64,000 nucleotides of DNA, taken from contig NZ_CP029194.1 in the NCBI RefSeq assembly GCF_008642375.1, forward strand, positions 2,418,001 to 2,482,000, read 5' to 3'. The notes beneath the pieces are model-generated. The model had not been told where the DNA came from. It saw nothing but the letters and a program-made list of their open reading frames with translations, and did not search any database. Source of the stretch: Streptomyces venezuelae (GTDB lineage Bacteria > Actinomycetota > Actinomycetes > Streptomycetales > Streptomycetaceae). Shown piece by piece: positions 46,752 to 54,435 of this stretch (position 1 is the stretch's first letter; each line of letters begins with the position of its first letter). The translations under genes were made by a program, and so were the position numbers.

Positions 46752-49253
46752 TCAGCCGCGGAGCTCGACGAGGAGCGGAGGGGTGTGCTCGCCGCGCACA
46801 TGGGTGAGGGAGAGGACGGCGTGGCCGGGCGGCACGGCATGCGCGAGATCGGACGCGGACCACCGCTGGCGCTCCACTTCGCGGACGGTGACGGCCTCGG
46901 TCGTCACGGCCTTGCCGGTCACCAGCTTGCGCAGGGCGTGGAAGGCCCGGGTCATCGGCTGGTCGGCGAAGACGGTGTGGTGGGCCACCTCGGTCGTCTC
47001 CACCCGTTCGGTGCCCCACGCCTCGGCGAAGGCCCGGCCGTCCCAGGTGGGAAGCCCGGCGAAGGCCATCCGGCAGCCGACGCCCGCGAGGAGTGGACCG
47101 TGCAGTGCTTCGGGGACCTCCGCGAGGGTACGAAGGGCCAGCACGACGCCCGCGTTCTGCGGGCGCAGCCGCTGGAAGGCCCGTACGGTCCCCGCCGTGA
47201 GTGCGCCGGCCGCGTCGTCGAGCACCAGGCAGGCGAAGTGCCCGCTCCCGGCGCGGTCCCGGGTCACCTGCTGGAACTGGGCGAGCAGCAGCCGGTTGAG
47301 CAGGCGCCCGGCCTCCTCGTGGCCGCCGTCCGGAAGGCTGACCCGGACCCGCATCGGGTGCTGGGCGACGGCCCGGAGGGAGAAGGGCCGCACGTCGCGG
47401 CCGCCGCCGAAGAACTCGGCGAAGGCGGGGCGGTCGAGCGCGGTGAGGCGGTCGGCGAGCACGGGGCCCACGTCGGTCGCGGTGCCGACCTGTCGGATCC
47501 GGGACTCCAGTTCACGGCGCATCGCGTGCGCTCCGTCGGCCGGCAGCAGGTCGAGCAGCGCCTCCAGGACCTCGGGACGGGCTTCGAGCAGCTCCCGCAG
47601 GACCGGGACAGTCGGGAAGCTCCCGTACGCGGCTCTGTACGGGCCGATGAGCTGGGCGAGGACCGTGGCCGCGCGTCGGGTCTCCACGCCCTCCATGTCG
47701 CCGACGAGTCCTTCGGCGAGGAAGCCGGCGGCCTCGTCCGGGTCGGTGGCGCCCGCGTACAGGTCGAGGTCGTACCGGGAAGAGGGGTCTCCGAGGCGGA
47801 TCACGACGTCGTACGCCTCGTCGGGGCCGAGCGGTGCCCCGGCCGTGCCGACGGCGACGACGGCGACGGCCCCGGTGAGCGCCTGGAGGGTGAGCGACTC
47901 GACGACGGGCGCGACGAGCGAGCGTGTCTTGCCCGCTCCGGAGGGGCCGACGGCGAGGAGGGAGGTGCCGAGGAGGCCGGGGTCGAGCGCGAGGCCGGCA
48001 CCGCGGTAGGCGTGCGGGGTCCGCTCGGCGGCCGCCCAGCGCCCGAGGCGGACCTGGCCCAGGAGCAGGTCGTGGGTGGCCGCACGGCTCGGCAGGTCGC
48101 GGTCGCCCGAGGGGTGTGCGCCCGCCGCGGCGCCCTTGCGGAGGAGCCCGTCGACGAGGGCGGTGCGGCGTTCGACGTCCTGGTCGCTCTTCCGCCAGCC
48201 GCGGCGCACGCGCGCACAGTCGACGTCGTTCATGCGGCCTGCGGCCAGTTCTCCGGTGAGCAGGTCGGCGGCGGCGTGCTCGCCGGCGCCCCTGAGCTCG
48301 GGCCACTGGGAGCGGGGGGTGACCGGTCCGACCGGGGCGGTGGGGACCGGAACGCCACCGGAGGCGGACCGGGCGCGCCACTGCCCGAAGAGGCTCGGCC
48401 ACTCGCCGACCCTGGCGAACGGCCAGACGACCGCCGCCGTGATGAGCGCGCGCATGGGGTAGACGAAGAGCGGCGAACTGGGGACGTCCCAGCTGCCCGT
48501 CAGAAGCGCGGCGAGGCAGGCCACCGGGTCGACGACGGGCAACGGGGGCCATCCGAGGCCGAGGGTCTCGGAGAACACGAACGCCAGGACGAGCAGGGCC
48601 CCCGCCGCGGCGACCGCCGCGCGCACGGGCGGACGGCACCGGTCCAGGTAGTGACGGGTGACCTTGCCCCAGGAGCCGAGGGCGCCGACGCCGCACACGA
48701 GAGCGAGGAAGAGAGCGCCGTCGAAGACACTGTGCGCGGCGACGCCTTCCCAGTCCTTCGGCGAGGTGGTGAGGGGGTACCACCAGTCGTTCGGGGTGAG
48801 GGTCCGCAGGAGGAGGTCCGCGTACGGGAGGGTGTTGCTCCGCCAGGCCGACCAGATGACCAGGCCGACGGCCGCGGGGATCAGCATCCCGACGAAGGTG
48901 ACCGGCGCGAGCCGCGTGGGCACCTCGGGCGGCGGAACGTGCCGGAGCCGCCAGATGCCGAGGCCGGCCTTGGGACGCGGGGCGTCCAGCCAGGCGACGA
49001 CAGGCGAGGAGCCGGGCGCCTCGGGAGCCCGGGACGGCGGGGGCGGGACGTTCGGCGAAGGCGGGATGCTCGGCGGAGGCGGGGGCGGGACGCTGCTGGG
49101 GGTGGCGGGCCGGACCTCGTAGGCCGGGGGTGTCGGGGGGACCCGCGGGTGCGCCGGGGCCGCGGCAGGTGTGGAGGACGGGGGCGGCCCCGCCGGGCGT
49201 GGTACCGCGCCCTCTCTGGTGTCTCGTGACTCGTACGTGCCGTCGGTCTCCAT
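46752..49253 (-). CDS. VirD4/TraG-like membrane ATPase (orphan)
   Basis: The 833-residue protein has a Pro-rich N-terminus (residues ~15-85), about four membrane helices between 115 and 280 (for example VTFVGMLIPAAVGLVIW and AAVAAAGALLVLAFVFSE), then a P-loop ATPase domain with Walker A AVGPSGAGKTRS and Walker B FACLVLDDAAGAL. The order is that of coupling proteins of type IV secretion/conjugation, but no relaxase or other conjugation gene is in the window. The ATG at 49253 has GGGGG about nine bases upstream. It is divergent from gabT. Widespread chromosomal Streptomyces copies are usually labelled ATP/GTP-binding protein; what it moves, if anything, is unknown. Confidence 0.75.
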   Translation of the reverse strand: METDGTYESRDTREGAVPRPAGPPPSSTPAAAPAHPRVPPTPPAYEVRPATPSSVPPPPPPSIPPSPNVPPPPSRAPEAPGSSPVVAWLDAPRPKAGLGIWRLRHVPPPEVPTRLAPVTFVGMLIPAAVGLVIWSAWRSNTLPYADLLLRTLTPNDWWYPLTTSPKDWEGVAAHSVFDGALFLALVCGVGALGSWGKVTRHYLDRCRPPVRAAVAAAGALLVLAFVFSETLGLGWPPLPVVDPVACLAALLTGSWDVPSSPLFVYPMRALITAAVVWPFARVGEWPSLFGQWRARSASGGVPVPTAPVGPVTPRSQWPELRGAGEHAAADLLTGELAAGRMNDVDCARVRRGWRKSDQDVERRTALVDGLLRKGAAAGAHPSGDRDLPSRAATHDLLLGQVRLGRWAAAERTPHAYRGAGLALDPGLLGTSLLAVGPSGAGKTRSLVAPVVESLTLQALTGAVAVVAVGTAGAPLGPDEAYDVVIRLGDPSSRYDLDLYAGATDPDEAAGFLAEGLVGDMEGVETRRAATVLAQLIGPYRAAYGSFPTVPVLRELLEARPEVLEALLDLLPADGAHAMRRELESRIRQVGTATDVGPVLADRLTALDRPAFAEFFGGGRDVRPFSLRAVAQHPMRVRVSLPDGGHEEAGRLLNRLLLAQFQQVTRDRAGSGHFACLVLDDAAGALTAGTVRAFQRLRPQNAGVVLALRTLAEVPEALHGPLLAGVGCRMAFAGLPTWDGRAFAEAWGTERVETTEVAHHTVFADQPMTRAFHALRKLVTGKAVTTEAVTVREVERQRWSASDLAHAVPPGHAVLSLTHVRGEHTPPLLVELRG

Positions 49254-49478
49254 GTACCCCTGCCCCCTGACCAGCCAGGTCGCCGCCTCTGTGCCCTCGT
49301 CAATCTAGTGGGCCCGAAGCGCCCCGGAGGGGTTTCGCCCACCCGTACGGCCGATCGCCGCCGGGCGGCGTCAGCCCGCACCCTTGAGGGTGGAAGGGGA
49401 GTCGCCATGTCCATCCCGGACAACGACACACCCGCGACCACTCCCGATCGGCGCATGCCTCACCCCCTCCCCCGCGCC

Positions 49479-49484
49479 TAGCCT
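49479..49484 (+). promoter_or_regulatory. Candidate -10 box for gabT
   Basis: TAGCCT at 49479-49484 fits TANNNT and would start transcription near 49491, leaving a 41-base leader before the ATG at 49532. The 278-bp divergent gap from 49254 otherwise shows no strong palindrome. A GGAGG at 49487 would lie at the transcript start, so the in-frame GTG at 49502 is unlikely to be used. Confidence 0.4.
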
Positions 49485-49531
49485 GCGGAGGAAACCCGCA
49501 AGTGCGTCCAGAACACCCCCAGGAGCCCCGC

Positions 49532-50866
49532 ATGAACGCTGTCCCGCAGGAGCGGCGCGTCGTCACCGCCATCCCCGGTCCGAAGTCGCTGGAGCTTCAG
49601 GCCCGTCGGCTCGACACGGTCGCCGGTGGCGTCGGCTCGACGCTGCCCGTCTTCACCAAGCGGGCCGGCGGCGGCATCATCGAGGACGTCGACGGCAACC
49701 GCCTGATCGACTTCGGCTCCGGCATCGCCGTGACCTCCGTCGGCGCCTCCGCCGAGGCCGTCGTGCGCCGCGCCTCCGCGCAGCTCCAGGACTTCACGCA
49801 CACCTGCTTCATGGTGACGCCGTACGAGGGTTACGTGGAGGTCTGCGAGGCGCTCGCCGAGCTGACCCCGGGCGACCACGCCAAGAAGTCCGCGCTCTTC
49901 AACTCGGGCGCCGAGGCCGTCGAGAACGCGGTGAAGATCGCCCGTTCGTACACCAAGCGCCAGGCCGTCGTCGTCTTCGACCACGGCTACCACGGCCGTA
50001 CGAACCTCACCATGGGCATGACGGCGAAGAACATGCCGTACAAGCAGGGCTTCGGTCCGTTCGCCCCCGAGCTCTACCGCGTGCCGGTCGCCTACGGCTA
50101 CCGCTGGCCCACCGGTGCCGAGAACTGCGGCCCCGAGGCCGCCGCCCAGGCGATCGACAACATCACCAAGCAGATCGGCGCCGAGAACGTCGCCGCGATC
50201 GTCATCGAGCCGGTCCTCGGCGAGGGCGGCTTCATCGAGCCGGCCAAGGGCTTCCTGCCGGCGATCGTGAAGTTCGCCAACGACAACGGCATCGTCTTCG
50301 TCGCCGACGAGATCCAGGCCGGCTTCTGCCGTACGGGCCAGTGGTTCGCGTGTGAGGACGAGGGCATCGTCCCGGACCTCATCACCACCGCCAAGGGCAT
50401 CGCGGGCGGTCTGCCGCTCGCCGCCGTCACCGGCCGCGCCGAGATCATGGACTCCGTCCACGGCGGCGGTCTGGGCGGCACCTACGGTGGCAACCCGGTC
50501 GCCTGCGCCGGTGCGCTCGGCTCCATCGAGACGATGAAGGAGCTCGACCTCAACGGCAAGGCGAAGCGCATCGAGGAGGTCATGAAGGGCCGCCTCACCG
50601 CCATGCAGGAGAAGTTCCCGATCATCGGTGACATCCGCGGCCGCGGCGCCATGATCGCCATCGAGCTCGTGAAGGACCCGGCGACCAAGGAGCCGTTCGC
50701 GGAGGCCGCGGGCGCGCTGGCGAAGGCCTGCCACGCCGAGGGCGTGCTGGTCCTGACCTGTGGCACCTACGGCAACGTCCTGCGTTTCCTGCCGCCGCTG
50801 GTCATCGGCGAGGACCTCCTGAACGAGGGCCTCGACATCATCGAGAGCGCGCTCGCCCAGATCTGA
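49532..50866 (+). CDS. gabT: 4-aminobutyrate aminotransferase GabT
   Basis: The 444-residue PLP enzyme transfers the amino group of GABA to 2-oxoglutarate, giving succinate semialdehyde. The PLP lysine is Lys288 in ITTAKGIAGGLPL, and the cofactor-binding VFVADEIQAGFCRTG and NSGAEAVENAVKIAR are intact. The ATG at 49532 has AGGAG six bases upstream and fits the family start. It is the natural next step for GABA made by the polyamine operon at the right edge, although it has its own promoter region. A hairpin follows the gene. Confidence 0.93.
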   Translation: MNAVPQERRVVTAIPGPKSLELQARRLDTVAGGVGSTLPVFTKRAGGGIIEDVDGNRLIDFGSGIAVTSVGASAEAVVRRASAQLQDFTHTCFMVTPYEGYVEVCEALAELTPGDHAKKSALFNSGAEAVENAVKIARSYTKRQAVVVFDHGYHGRTNLTMGMTAKNMPYKQGFGPFAPELYRVPVAYGYRWPTGAENCGPEAAAQAIDNITKQIGAENVAAIVIEPVLGEGGFIEPAKGFLPAIVKFANDNGIVFVADEIQAGFCRTGQWFACEDEGIVPDLITTAKGIAGGLPLAAVTGRAEIMDSVHGGGLGGTYGGNPVACAGALGSIETMKELDLNGKAKRIEEVMKGRLTAMQEKFPIIGDIRGRGAMIAIELVKDPATKEPFAEAAGALAKACHAEGVLVLTCGTYGNVLRFLPPLVIGEDLLNEGLDIIESALAQI

Positions 50867-50887
50867 GCCCGGATCAGGGCCTGCTTC

Positions 50888-50902
50888 TCACACATCGTGT
50901 GA
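50888..50902. promoter_or_regulatory. Short palindrome between gabT and PAP2
   Basis: TCACACATCGTGTGA is a perfect 6-bp-arm inverted repeat around ATC, about 20 bases after the gabT stop and 75 bases before the PAP2 start. It could be an operator; no regulator is assigned. Confidence 0.3.
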
Positions 50903-50912
50903 AGACTCTGTG

Positions 50913-50952
50913 GGGGGCCGATGGCGGGATGCCGTTCCTGCTGTCGGCCCCC
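50913..50952 (+). terminator. Hairpin after gabT
   Basis: GGGGGCCGA and TCGGCCCCC pair over nine bases around a 22-base internal region that has its own partial pairing. It lies 47 bases after the gabT stop. Confidence 0.55.
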
Positions 50953-50978
50953 TCTTCTCTGACGTACGGTTTCTGCAG

Positions 50979-51743
50979 ATGAGAGAAACACCCCGGGCGG
51001 AGCCTCCCCAGCCCCGCCCACACCGTGCCTTGGCGCACACCGCTGGAGCTTCGTGCTCCGGGACTCCTCACCGATCGGATGGCCGCCCGCCCCACACCCC
51101 CCGGGGCGCGCGGCAGCCCGATCCCCTCGGCCGCCCTGGAACCACCCCCCCTGTTCCAGGGCGGCCGGCTCTCTTCTCGGCGCTCGTCGCCCTCGCCGTC
51201 GTGACCTGGCAGGTGCTCGTCCACGGCCCCCTGGCCAGGCTCGACGAGCGGGTGTCCCGCGCACTCGTGGACATCGTCCCCCGCTCGCTGAGCGAACTCG
51301 CCTCCGACCTCGGCAACATGACGGTCGCCCTGCCCGTCCTCGGCTGTGCGATGGCGTACGCGGTAGGGCGCGGCCGACGGATCGCCGCGCTGTACGCGGG
51401 GCTCGCGATGGTCCTCGTACCGCTCCTGGTGATCCCTTTGAAGGAGTGGACGGCCCGCCCCGGCCCTCTGGAGCCCTGGGCCGCCGGCTACTACCCCTCG
51501 GGCCACACGGCCACCGCGATGGTCGCGTACTTCGGCGCCGCCTTCCTCGTCTCGAAGCGACTGATCCCCGTCGCCGCCGTCCTGACGGCGGTGACGGGGA
51601 CCGGACTGATCCTGCGCGGCTATCACTGGCCCCTGGACGTGCTGGCAAGCCTGTGCCTGGGGGTACTGATCCTGGCGGTCAGCTCCACGTGTACGAATCG
51701 AAGTTCTTCGAGAACTGCCACTGGTTGTAGCGGTCCCAGTTGA
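50979..51743 (+). CDS. PAP2 family phosphatase, membrane
   Basis: The 254-residue membrane protein has the PAP2 layout: several hydrophobic helices, the PSGH motif in YYPSGHTATAM near residue 182, and a C-terminal ILRGYHWPLDVLA helix carrying the catalytic His and Asp. The first motif is short (PLKEWTARPGP, Lys-x4-Arg-Pro rather than Lys-x6-Arg-Pro). PAP2 enzymes dephosphorylate phosphatidate, undecaprenyl pyrophosphate or similar lipids. The ATG at 50979 is the likely start; the first ~60 residues are Pro/Arg-rich. The last ~20 codons overlap the 3' end of the convergent chitinase gene. Confidence 0.78.
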   Translation: MRETPRAEPPQPRPHRALAHTAGASCSGTPHRSDGRPPHTPRGARQPDPLGRPGTTPPVPGRPALFSALVALAVVTWQVLVHGPLARLDERVSRALVDIVPRSLSELASDLGNMTVALPVLGCAMAYAVGRGRRIAALYAGLAMVLVPLLVIPLKEWTARPGPLEPWAAGYYPSGHTATAMVAYFGAAFLVSKRLIPVAAVLTAVTGTGLILRGYHWPLDVLASLCLGVLILAVSSTCTNRSSSRTATGCSGPS

Positions 51744-53481
51744 TCGACCAGGTCATCAGGCCGCGCAGCGCGGGCCAGGTGCCGTGGGTCTGGTAGGAGC
51801 CGCAGTCGGTCTTCTTCGTCAGGCAGTCCAGGGCCTTGTTCACCTCGGCCGGGCTGGTGTGGCCGTTGCCCGCCTGGGTGGAGGCCGGGAGGCCGATGGC
51901 GACCTGCTCGGGGCGGAGGGCCGGGAAGAAGCGCTCGCTGTTGCCCGCGACCGGGAAGCCGGTGAGCAGCATGTCGGTCATGGCGATGTGGAAGTCGGCG
52001 CCGCCCATCGAGTGGTACTGGTTGTCGAGGCCCATGATGGAGCCCGAGTTGTAGTCCTGGACGTGCAGCAGGGTGAGGTCGTCGCGCAGGGCGTGGATGA
52101 CCGGCAGGTAGGCGCCGGCGCGCGGGTCCTGGCCGCCCCAGGGGCCGGAGCCGTAGTACTGGTAGCCGAGCTGGACGAAGAAGGTCTCCGGGGCCATCGT
52201 CAGGACGAAGCCGGCGCCGTACTTGGCCTTGAGCGTCTTGACCGCCTGGATCAGGTTGACGATGACCGGGCTCGTCGGGTTGCGGAAGTCGGTGTCGCCG
52301 GTCTGGAGCGAGAGGGAGTGGCCCTCGAAGTCGATGTCGAGGCCGTCGAGGCCGTACTCGTCGATGATCTTCGAGACGGAGGAGACGAAGGTGTCGCGGG
52401 CGGCCGTGGTGGACAGCTGGACCTGGCCGTTCTGGCCGCCGATGGAGATGAGGACCTTCTTGCCCGCGGCCTGCTTGGCCTTGATCGCCGCCTTGAAGTC
52501 CGTGACGGACTCGACGTTCGGGCATTCGGTGGCGGGGCAGAGGCTGAAGCGGATGTCGCCGGAGGTCACGGAGGTCGGTTCGCCGAAGGCGAGGTTGATG
52601 ACGTCCCAGGAGTCGGGGACGTCGGCCATGCGGGTGTAGCCCGAGCCGTTGGCGAAACTGGCGTGGAGATAGCCGACGAGCGCGTGCGCGGGCAGGCCGG
52701 GGTTGCCGCCCCCGCCGCTGGTCGTCGTCGCACTCACGGCCGTCGACTTCGCGGACTCGCCCGCGCTGTTCACCGCGCTGACCTGGAAGGTGTACGCGGT
52801 GGAGGGGGTGAGCCCGGTGACGGTGGCCGAGGTGCCGGTGACCGTCTGGACCTTCGTCGTACCCCGGTAGACGTGGTACGAGGTGGCACCGGAGACCGCG
52901 GACCAGGTCAGCGGCACGGAGGTGGAGGTCGGGGAGCCGGCCGCGAGACCGGCGGGCGTGGCCGGGAGCTGGACCGGGTCGCCGCCGGGTCCGAAGAGGG
53001 AGAGGTCGTCGGCCTGGTAGGCGGGGGTGCCGTACCAGCCGTGGGTGTAGATCGTCACCGAGGTGGTGGAGGCGCCCGTCGTGAACCTCGTCGAGAGCCG
53101 CTGCCAGTCGGGGGCGGAGGCGGTCCAGGTGGAGACGTCGGTGGTGCCGGTGCCGGCGGCGCCGAGGTAGACGTAGCTGCCTCGGACCCAGCCGCTCAGC
53201 TCGTACGAGGAGTTGGGCTTGACGGTGACGGTCTGGGAGCACTTGGCGTTGTCGCTGCCGGCCGGGGTGGCCTGGAGCGCCTTCGTCCCGCCGTGGACGG
53301 GCGACGAGACGGCGGCGCCGCTGCCCGCCGTGCAGGTCCAGCCGTCGAGGCCGGCCTCGAAGCCGCCGTTGCGGGCGAGTTCGGCGTCGGCGGCCACGGC
53401 CGCCGCGGGCGTGAGTGCCAGGAGCCCGCCGGCGGCGAGGACGCCCGCCAACAGCAGGGTGAGGGGTCTGGTGCGGTCCAC
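51679..53481 (-). CDS. Secreted family 18 chitinase with carbohydrate-binding and FnIII domains
   Basis: The 600-residue product starts with a Sec signal peptide (LTLLLAGVLAAGGLLALTPAAA, cleavage near AVAA). A jelly-roll carbohydrate-binding module follows to about residue 165, then a fibronectin type III domain (~172-258), a Gly-rich linker, and a GH18 catalytic domain from about residue 265. The catalytic DxxDxDxE motif is intact in GLDGLDIDFEG. It should release chitobiose-type products from chitin outside the cell. The start is a GTG at 53481 with GGAGG five bases upstream. The promoter carries two DasR-type boxes at 53533-53562. Confidence 0.92.
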   Translation of the reverse strand: MDRTRPLTLLLAGVLAAGGLLALTPAAAVAADAELARNGGFEAGLDGWTCTAGSGAAVSSPVHGGTKALQATPAGSDNAKCSQTVTVKPNSSYELSGWVRGSYVYLGAAGTGTTDVSTWTASAPDWQRLSTRFTTGASTTSVTIYTHGWYGTPAYQADDLSLFGPGGDPVQLPATPAGLAAGSPTSTSVPLTWSAVSGATSYHVYRGTTKVQTVTGTSATVTGLTPSTAYTFQVSAVNSAGESAKSTAVSATTTSGGGGNPGLPAHALVGYLHASFANGSGYTRMADVPDSWDVINLAFGEPTSVTSGDIRFSLCPATECPNVESVTDFKAAIKAKQAAGKKVLISIGGQNGQVQLSTTAARDTFVSSVSKIIDEYGLDGLDIDFEGHSLSLQTGDTDFRNPTSPVIVNLIQAVKTLKAKYGAGFVLTMAPETFFVQLGYQYYGSGPWGGQDPRAGAYLPVIHALRDDLTLLHVQDYNSGSIMGLDNQYHSMGGADFHIAMTDMLLTGFPVAGNSERFFPALRPEQVAIGLPASTQAGNGHTSPAEVNKALDCLTKKTDCGSYQTHGTWPALRGLMTWSINWDRYNQWQFSKNFDSYTWS

Positions 53482-53528
53482 AACTGCCTCCGGGGGTGGG
53501 GGAATCCGAGGTGGAGCGAGCGCGCCAC

Positions 53529-53562
53529 AGCATGGTCCAGACCAATCAAGTGGTCAAGACCT
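53529..53562 (-). promoter_or_regulatory. Chitinase promoter with two DasR-type (dre) boxes
   Basis: TGGTCCAGACCA at 53533-53544 and TGGTCAAGACCT at 53551-53562 are direct, partly palindromic 12-mers 18 bases apart, as in known Streptomyces chitinase promoters. They match the DasR operator core TGGTCTAGACCA, bound when N-acetylglucosamine is low. On the minus strand TTGACC (53557-53552) and CATGCT (53534-53529) are 17 bases apart, so the boxes overlap the promoter. Confidence 0.8.
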
Positions 53563-53715
53563 CTGTCTCGTACGTGACTCGCGCCGACGCCGGTCCCGAC
53601 CCGCGCAGCCGCCGGCCCCGCCCCACACAGCCGCCGGTCCCGACTCGCGCCGGCGACGGCCCCGAATCGCGCCGACGCCGGTCCCGGCTCGTGCCAGATC
53701 CCGGTCCCGGCTCGG

Positions 53716-54195
53716 TCAGACCCCCGGCGATCCCCCTTCCCCCCTGGCCAGTCGGCCCGCCGCCTCGTGCATCGCCAGCTCCAGGAGCGAGGTGTCGTTG
53801 AGGGTGCCCACCCCGTCCGGTGCCACGAGCCAGCGGACGCCACCGGTCGCCCGCCCCGGGTACGGGACGACGATCCAGGTGCCGGCGCCCGCGCTGCGCA
53901 CCCCGGTGCCGAGCCAGCGAGCGGCGGTGCCCGGTGGGACGAAGAAGCCGATCCGGGCGTCGCCGAAGTCGGCGAGGACCGGCCCCGGCCGGTCCACCAG
54001 GCGGCTCAGCACGTCGAGGGCGGGATGGCCGAGCTCCCCCGGCAGGATCAGGACGTCCCAGCGCCGGCCGGCGGGCAGCAGCGCGACCCCGTGGGGGTTG
54101 CGCTCCCACTCCCACCGGCAGGCGTCGGGATCCGGCGCCACCGATGCCAGCCACTCCACCGCACTCCTGGCGCCAGTGGCCCCCGTACCAGTCAT
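53716..54195 (-). CDS. Conserved hypothetical protein of actinobacteria
   Basis: The 159-residue cytosolic protein begins TGTGATGARSAVEWLASVAP and contains a conserved-looking core (GVALLPAGRRWDVLILPGELG, GFFVPPGTAARWLGTG, GTWIVVPYPGRATGGVRWLV). The pattern of strands with LLPAGRRWDVLILP resembles the N-terminal part of primase/polymerase-like proteins, and similar Streptomyces genes are sometimes annotated so, but no catalytic acidic pair can be pointed to. The ATG at 54195 has AAGGAG nine bases upstream, which decides against the GTG at 54231. It lies upstream of the chitinase promoter on the same strand and is divergent from the MMPL gene. Confidence 0.6.
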   Translation of the reverse strand: MTGTGATGARSAVEWLASVAPDPDACRWEWERNPHGVALLPAGRRWDVLILPGELGHPALDVLSRLVDRPGPVLADFGDARIGFFVPPGTAARWLGTGVRSAGAGTWIVVPYPGRATGGVRWLVAPDGVGTLNDTSLLELAMHEAAGRLARGEGGSPGV

Positions 54196-54287
54196 CGCAA
54201 CGGTCTCCTTCCGCGTGGACACGGTGTCCACCCGGAGAGAGCGGGGTCGGCGCCTTCTCTTACGCGACTTCGGGCCACCAGTTGAAA

Positions 54288-54301
54288 GTGATCCGGATCA
54301 C
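54288..54301. promoter_or_regulatory. Perfect 14-bp palindrome upstream of the MMPL gene
   Basis: GTGATCCGGATCAC is an exact palindrome in the 240-bp divergent gap 54196-54435, 135 bases before the MMPL start and 93 bases before the other start. It looks like a dimeric repressor site. No regulator gene is adjacent. Confidence 0.45.
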
Positions 54302-54435
54302 GTGACGCGCCGCGGGCGTCCGATCGGGTGGACGGCGGCGGGCCGGGTGGGCCGGCTCCCCCGGTCGCCCGCCCCTCCGTGTTCGGATGGGCCTCCGTCC
54401 TGCCCAGTCGCACCGCCCTTGCCACGGGAGAACCC

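Noticed and set aside
49502..49531. Upstream GTG start for gabT
   Set aside because: It would need a ribosome binding site at the predicted transcript 5' end; the ATG at 49532 has AGGAG at correct spacing and matches the family start.
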